A stretch of DNA of 64,000 nucleotides from NCBI GenBank assembly GCA_001599935.1, contig BCIJ01000001.1, forward strand, positions 1,646,766 to 1,710,765. The letters run 5' to 3'. The notes under the pieces were generated by a model, which saw only the letters and a list, made by a program, of their open reading frames with translations, searched no databases and was not told the DNA's origin. The stretch comes from Holtermannia corniformis (taxonomy: Eukaryota > Basidiomycota > Tremellomycetes > Holtermanniales). This document shows, in pieces, positions 61,926-64,000 of this stretch (position 1 is its first letter; each line of letters begins with the position of its first letter). The position numbers and the translations under genes were made by a program.

Positions 61926-62893
61926 ATGGCGACTGCTGTGAGTGGATGCGTACCATATGAGCAGAGCTAGATGTTGATCAGAGTCATTGTAGATCCGCCG
62001 AAAGCTCGTACGTTACTCGAGACACTCTGACTCGGGACGGCAACTCATGTGTGTTCCGCTCAGGTGATCGTCGGCGACGGAGCATCAGGCAAGACATGTC
62101 TGTTGACTGTATTTGCGCTTGGAACGTTCCCAGAATCATATGTGAGCTCTGAGCTTCATCATGGGCAGTTCCGGGCTGATCAAGCAGACCCCGACGGTGT
62201 TTGACAACTTTGTGGCTGATATCCAGCTCGACGGGAAGCCTGTTCAGCTGGCGTTGTGGGATACTGCGTGAGTGTCTGCATGCTGCTGTGATAAAGACTG
62301 ACAGGCTGCAGGGGTCAAGAAGAATACGAGCGCCTCCGCCCGCTGTCATACTCGAAAGCCCATGTCATCCTGATCGCCTTCTCGGTCGATACTCCCGATT
62401 CGCTCGATAATGTCACGATGAAGGCGAGTGCAGCCATGTATGGTCTAGGAGGCTCGTGCTGACAGTTGTCAGTGGATTGAAGAGGTCCGCTCAATCTGTG
62501 GGCCGCACATCCCGGTGCTGCTAGTCGGCTGCAAGGTCGATTTGCGGGAGAAAGCGCGCCAATCGGGCGCAGCGGCAGGCCAGTTTGTTGAGCGTGAGGA
62601 GGTGAGTCATCCAACACACACTCTAGAGATCGGCCTGATCAGAGCAGGGACAACGGGTTGCTACGAGCATCGGCGCTCGCGCATACCACGAGTGTTCTGC
62701 GCTGCTCAACACTGGTGTCGACACCGTCTTTGAGGCCGCCACGCGTGCAGCTATGCTCACCCGGGACTCTGGTCACGGCGGTGTCGGCATCAACAGCGGT
62801 GGTCACGGCCCGGCTCATAGCACCAGTGCCAACAGCGTCTCGCGTCGGCACGAAAACGAAAAAGAGGGCAAGGGGTGTTGTGTGGTTCTCTGA
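61926..62893 (+). CDS. Rho-family small GTPase
   Basis: Rho GTPases steer actin, polarity and wall synthesis. Exons: 61926-61937, 61993-62007, 62064-62141, 62188-62267, 62312-62423, 62473-62601 and 62648-62893 (223 residues). The start MATA is joined through a 15-base exon (IRRKL) to [14 protein letters not shown], restoring the usual beginning of Rho proteins. Other motifs: [11 protein letters not shown] (switch I), [17 protein letters not shown] (switch II), [16 protein letters not shown], and a C-terminal CCVVL whose CVVL box should be geranylgeranylated. The Ser/His/Gly-rich hypervariable region is long. Ala-Ser in GDGASGKT replaces the more common Ala-Cys or Gly-Ala. One intron begins GC (AAG|GCGAGT), needed to join to WIEEV. 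Rho3- or Rho4-like class not resolved. The acceptor of exon 4 could be at 62185, adding one Gln. Confidence 0.9.
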
Positions 62894-63022
62894 GCGCAAG
62901 CACGAGCGTGACGCTCGCTCGACTGTATCATCCTGTCTCCCAGCCCCTCTATAGATTCACTCTGGCGACGTGTTATATACGATCATGCATGGCTCTTTCG
63001 AGAATTAGAATCTCGGCCGTTC

Positions 63023-64000
63023 GTGTTGCTCTTGGCTCACAAACATGGACCACTTCTTGGTCGTGCGGGTTGCTTCACCAAGGTGTTTCCACGGCGATTC
63101 GACAAATGGAAGGTCACACAGGGCAAGTTGGAACGTATCGCACAAATCGAGACGTCGTCGACACTGCGCGAGACTATGATTACCAGCCCTCGTTCTGGTT
63201 ATCCAGCTGCAGTGATCAAAACTGGTCTCGAACCTACGGGTGGCTTCTCACTCATCGACTCGCCTTTCATAGAGAAAGCGTACGCGGCGTTCTACACGGA
63301 TCCATCGGCGGCCTGGCTTGATGCTCCTTTGACTTTGCCGTGGTCTCCGTACGCGAAGGACCGGTTGTGTGAAGAAGCGCAACAAAAACTCGCCACACTG
63401 TCCCCTGTTCCTCGAAATCTTGGTTTCTACTGGGACTATGTGCTCTTCACGCGAGTCAATGCGCTACTAGAATCTGACCCTCCCAGCACCATCATTTTTT
63501 CCGGTCTAGTGTCCTACACGGGTTTGAATCACTATGCTCGCGCGGGATTGTTCCCTTCAAGCCATACAGAGCAGCCGCCAGGACTCATCGCCCCTCTCCC
63601 CGATTGGTGGACGTGCGACCACAGAAATCGGTCAACTCGCCGAGTGCTCGAGCGCGGTGAATGTCCGTACCATGTTGGAATTATTTTTGTCAACGAGCTT
63701 CCCGAGGAAGAGATCCGCGCCATGGCGACGCAGGAGGCGCGTGTGTCACCGCGCGGCCGGTGGATCGACTGCGACTTGAGCAATACCAGCTCATCAGAGC
63801 CAGCGACCGTCAGAAAAGATCGCCGCGAGCGGGCGAAGCTTCTGCTCATAAGGGTCAGTTCTATTCTCCTCGCACCACTTTAAGGCGCACGGCTAACTCG
63901 GCATCAGGAGTGGCTTGTCACGACCGAGGCCAACGTTGAGAATGTCGCCATCTATATCCATGACAAGGCTGTGTATCTGCGCCGCGATCAAGCTCGGCTG
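63023..64000 (+). CDS. Unknown protein, incomplete at both ends
   Basis: An open frame of about 280 codons is followed by an intron at 63854-63907 and continues past the window (REWLVTTEANVENVAIYIHD). It is protein-like: VFPRRFDKWKVTQGKLERIA, GGFSLIDSPFIEKAYAAFYT, NLGFYWDYVLFTRVNALLE and HVGIIFVNELPEEEIRAM. No ATG opens the frame (stop upstream at 62909, first in-frame Met near 63176), so the true start is probably in an unseen upstream exon or at an internal Met. I do not recognise the family and propose no function. Confidence 0.55.

Overview
The window looks like nuclear DNA of a basidiomycete fungus with many introns per gene. Introns are mostly 43-60 bases, with donors such as GTGAGT, GTGCGT and GTACGT, CTGAC/CTAAC-like branch sites and CAG/TAG acceptors. 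Several genes belong to fungal or basidiomycete families (MMS22/Mus7, DEF1, an HSP20-like protein with a disordered N-terminus, a coiled-coil/CCCH protein, a GPI-type cupredoxin). GC content looks moderately high by eye. I cannot name the species; an early-diverging Pucciniomycotina is a guess. Nearly every protein gene was rebuilt by hand from splice sites, and exon lengths keep the reading frame throughout, which is the main internal check.

Layout. 1-9 kb: 3' part of KRR1 (-) and, divergently, a Ser/Ala-rich membrane protein (+); each is split by a giant intron. 9-14.3 kb: NOC4 (-), then a UBE2G1-type ubiquitin-conjugating enzyme (+, with a giant intron) and TOM7 (+). 14.6-26.7 kb: GEN1/YEN1 resolvase (-), RPA49 (+), DCC1 (+) and MMS22 (-), so three genome-maintenance genes sit close together. 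27.7-38.6 kb: HSP20-like protein (+, giant intron), a coiled-coil/CCCH zinc-finger protein (+) and TAF12 (+). 38.7-46.6 kb: GH5 exo-beta-1,3-glucanase (-), cupredoxin (+), a dispersed repeat, a peptidase M20 relic, choline-phosphate cytidylyltransferase (-) and a SUR7/PalI protein (+). 47-55 kb: a cluster of at least five tiny cysteine-rich genes around a carboxylesterase (-) and NFS1 (+). 55.3-64 kb: NOG1 (-), DEF1 (+), a Rho GTPase (+) and a partial unknown gene.

Many genes are arranged as head-to-head pairs sharing one promoter region. Ribosome and RNA polymerase I functions recur (KRR1, NOC4, NOG1, RPA49), but nothing in the layout shows that they work as one operon-like unit.

The two most unusual things are these. 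(1) A family of 93-134-residue cysteine-rich proteins, with no signal peptide, a fixed two-module CxxC layout, one intron always two codons after the third cysteine, and TATA-type promoters. I do not recognise it. (2) Four giant introns of 1.3-2.9 kb in a genome of ~50-base introns. All four are about threefold enriched in AGCT and strongly enriched in CAGCTG relative to chance and to a neighbouring exon.
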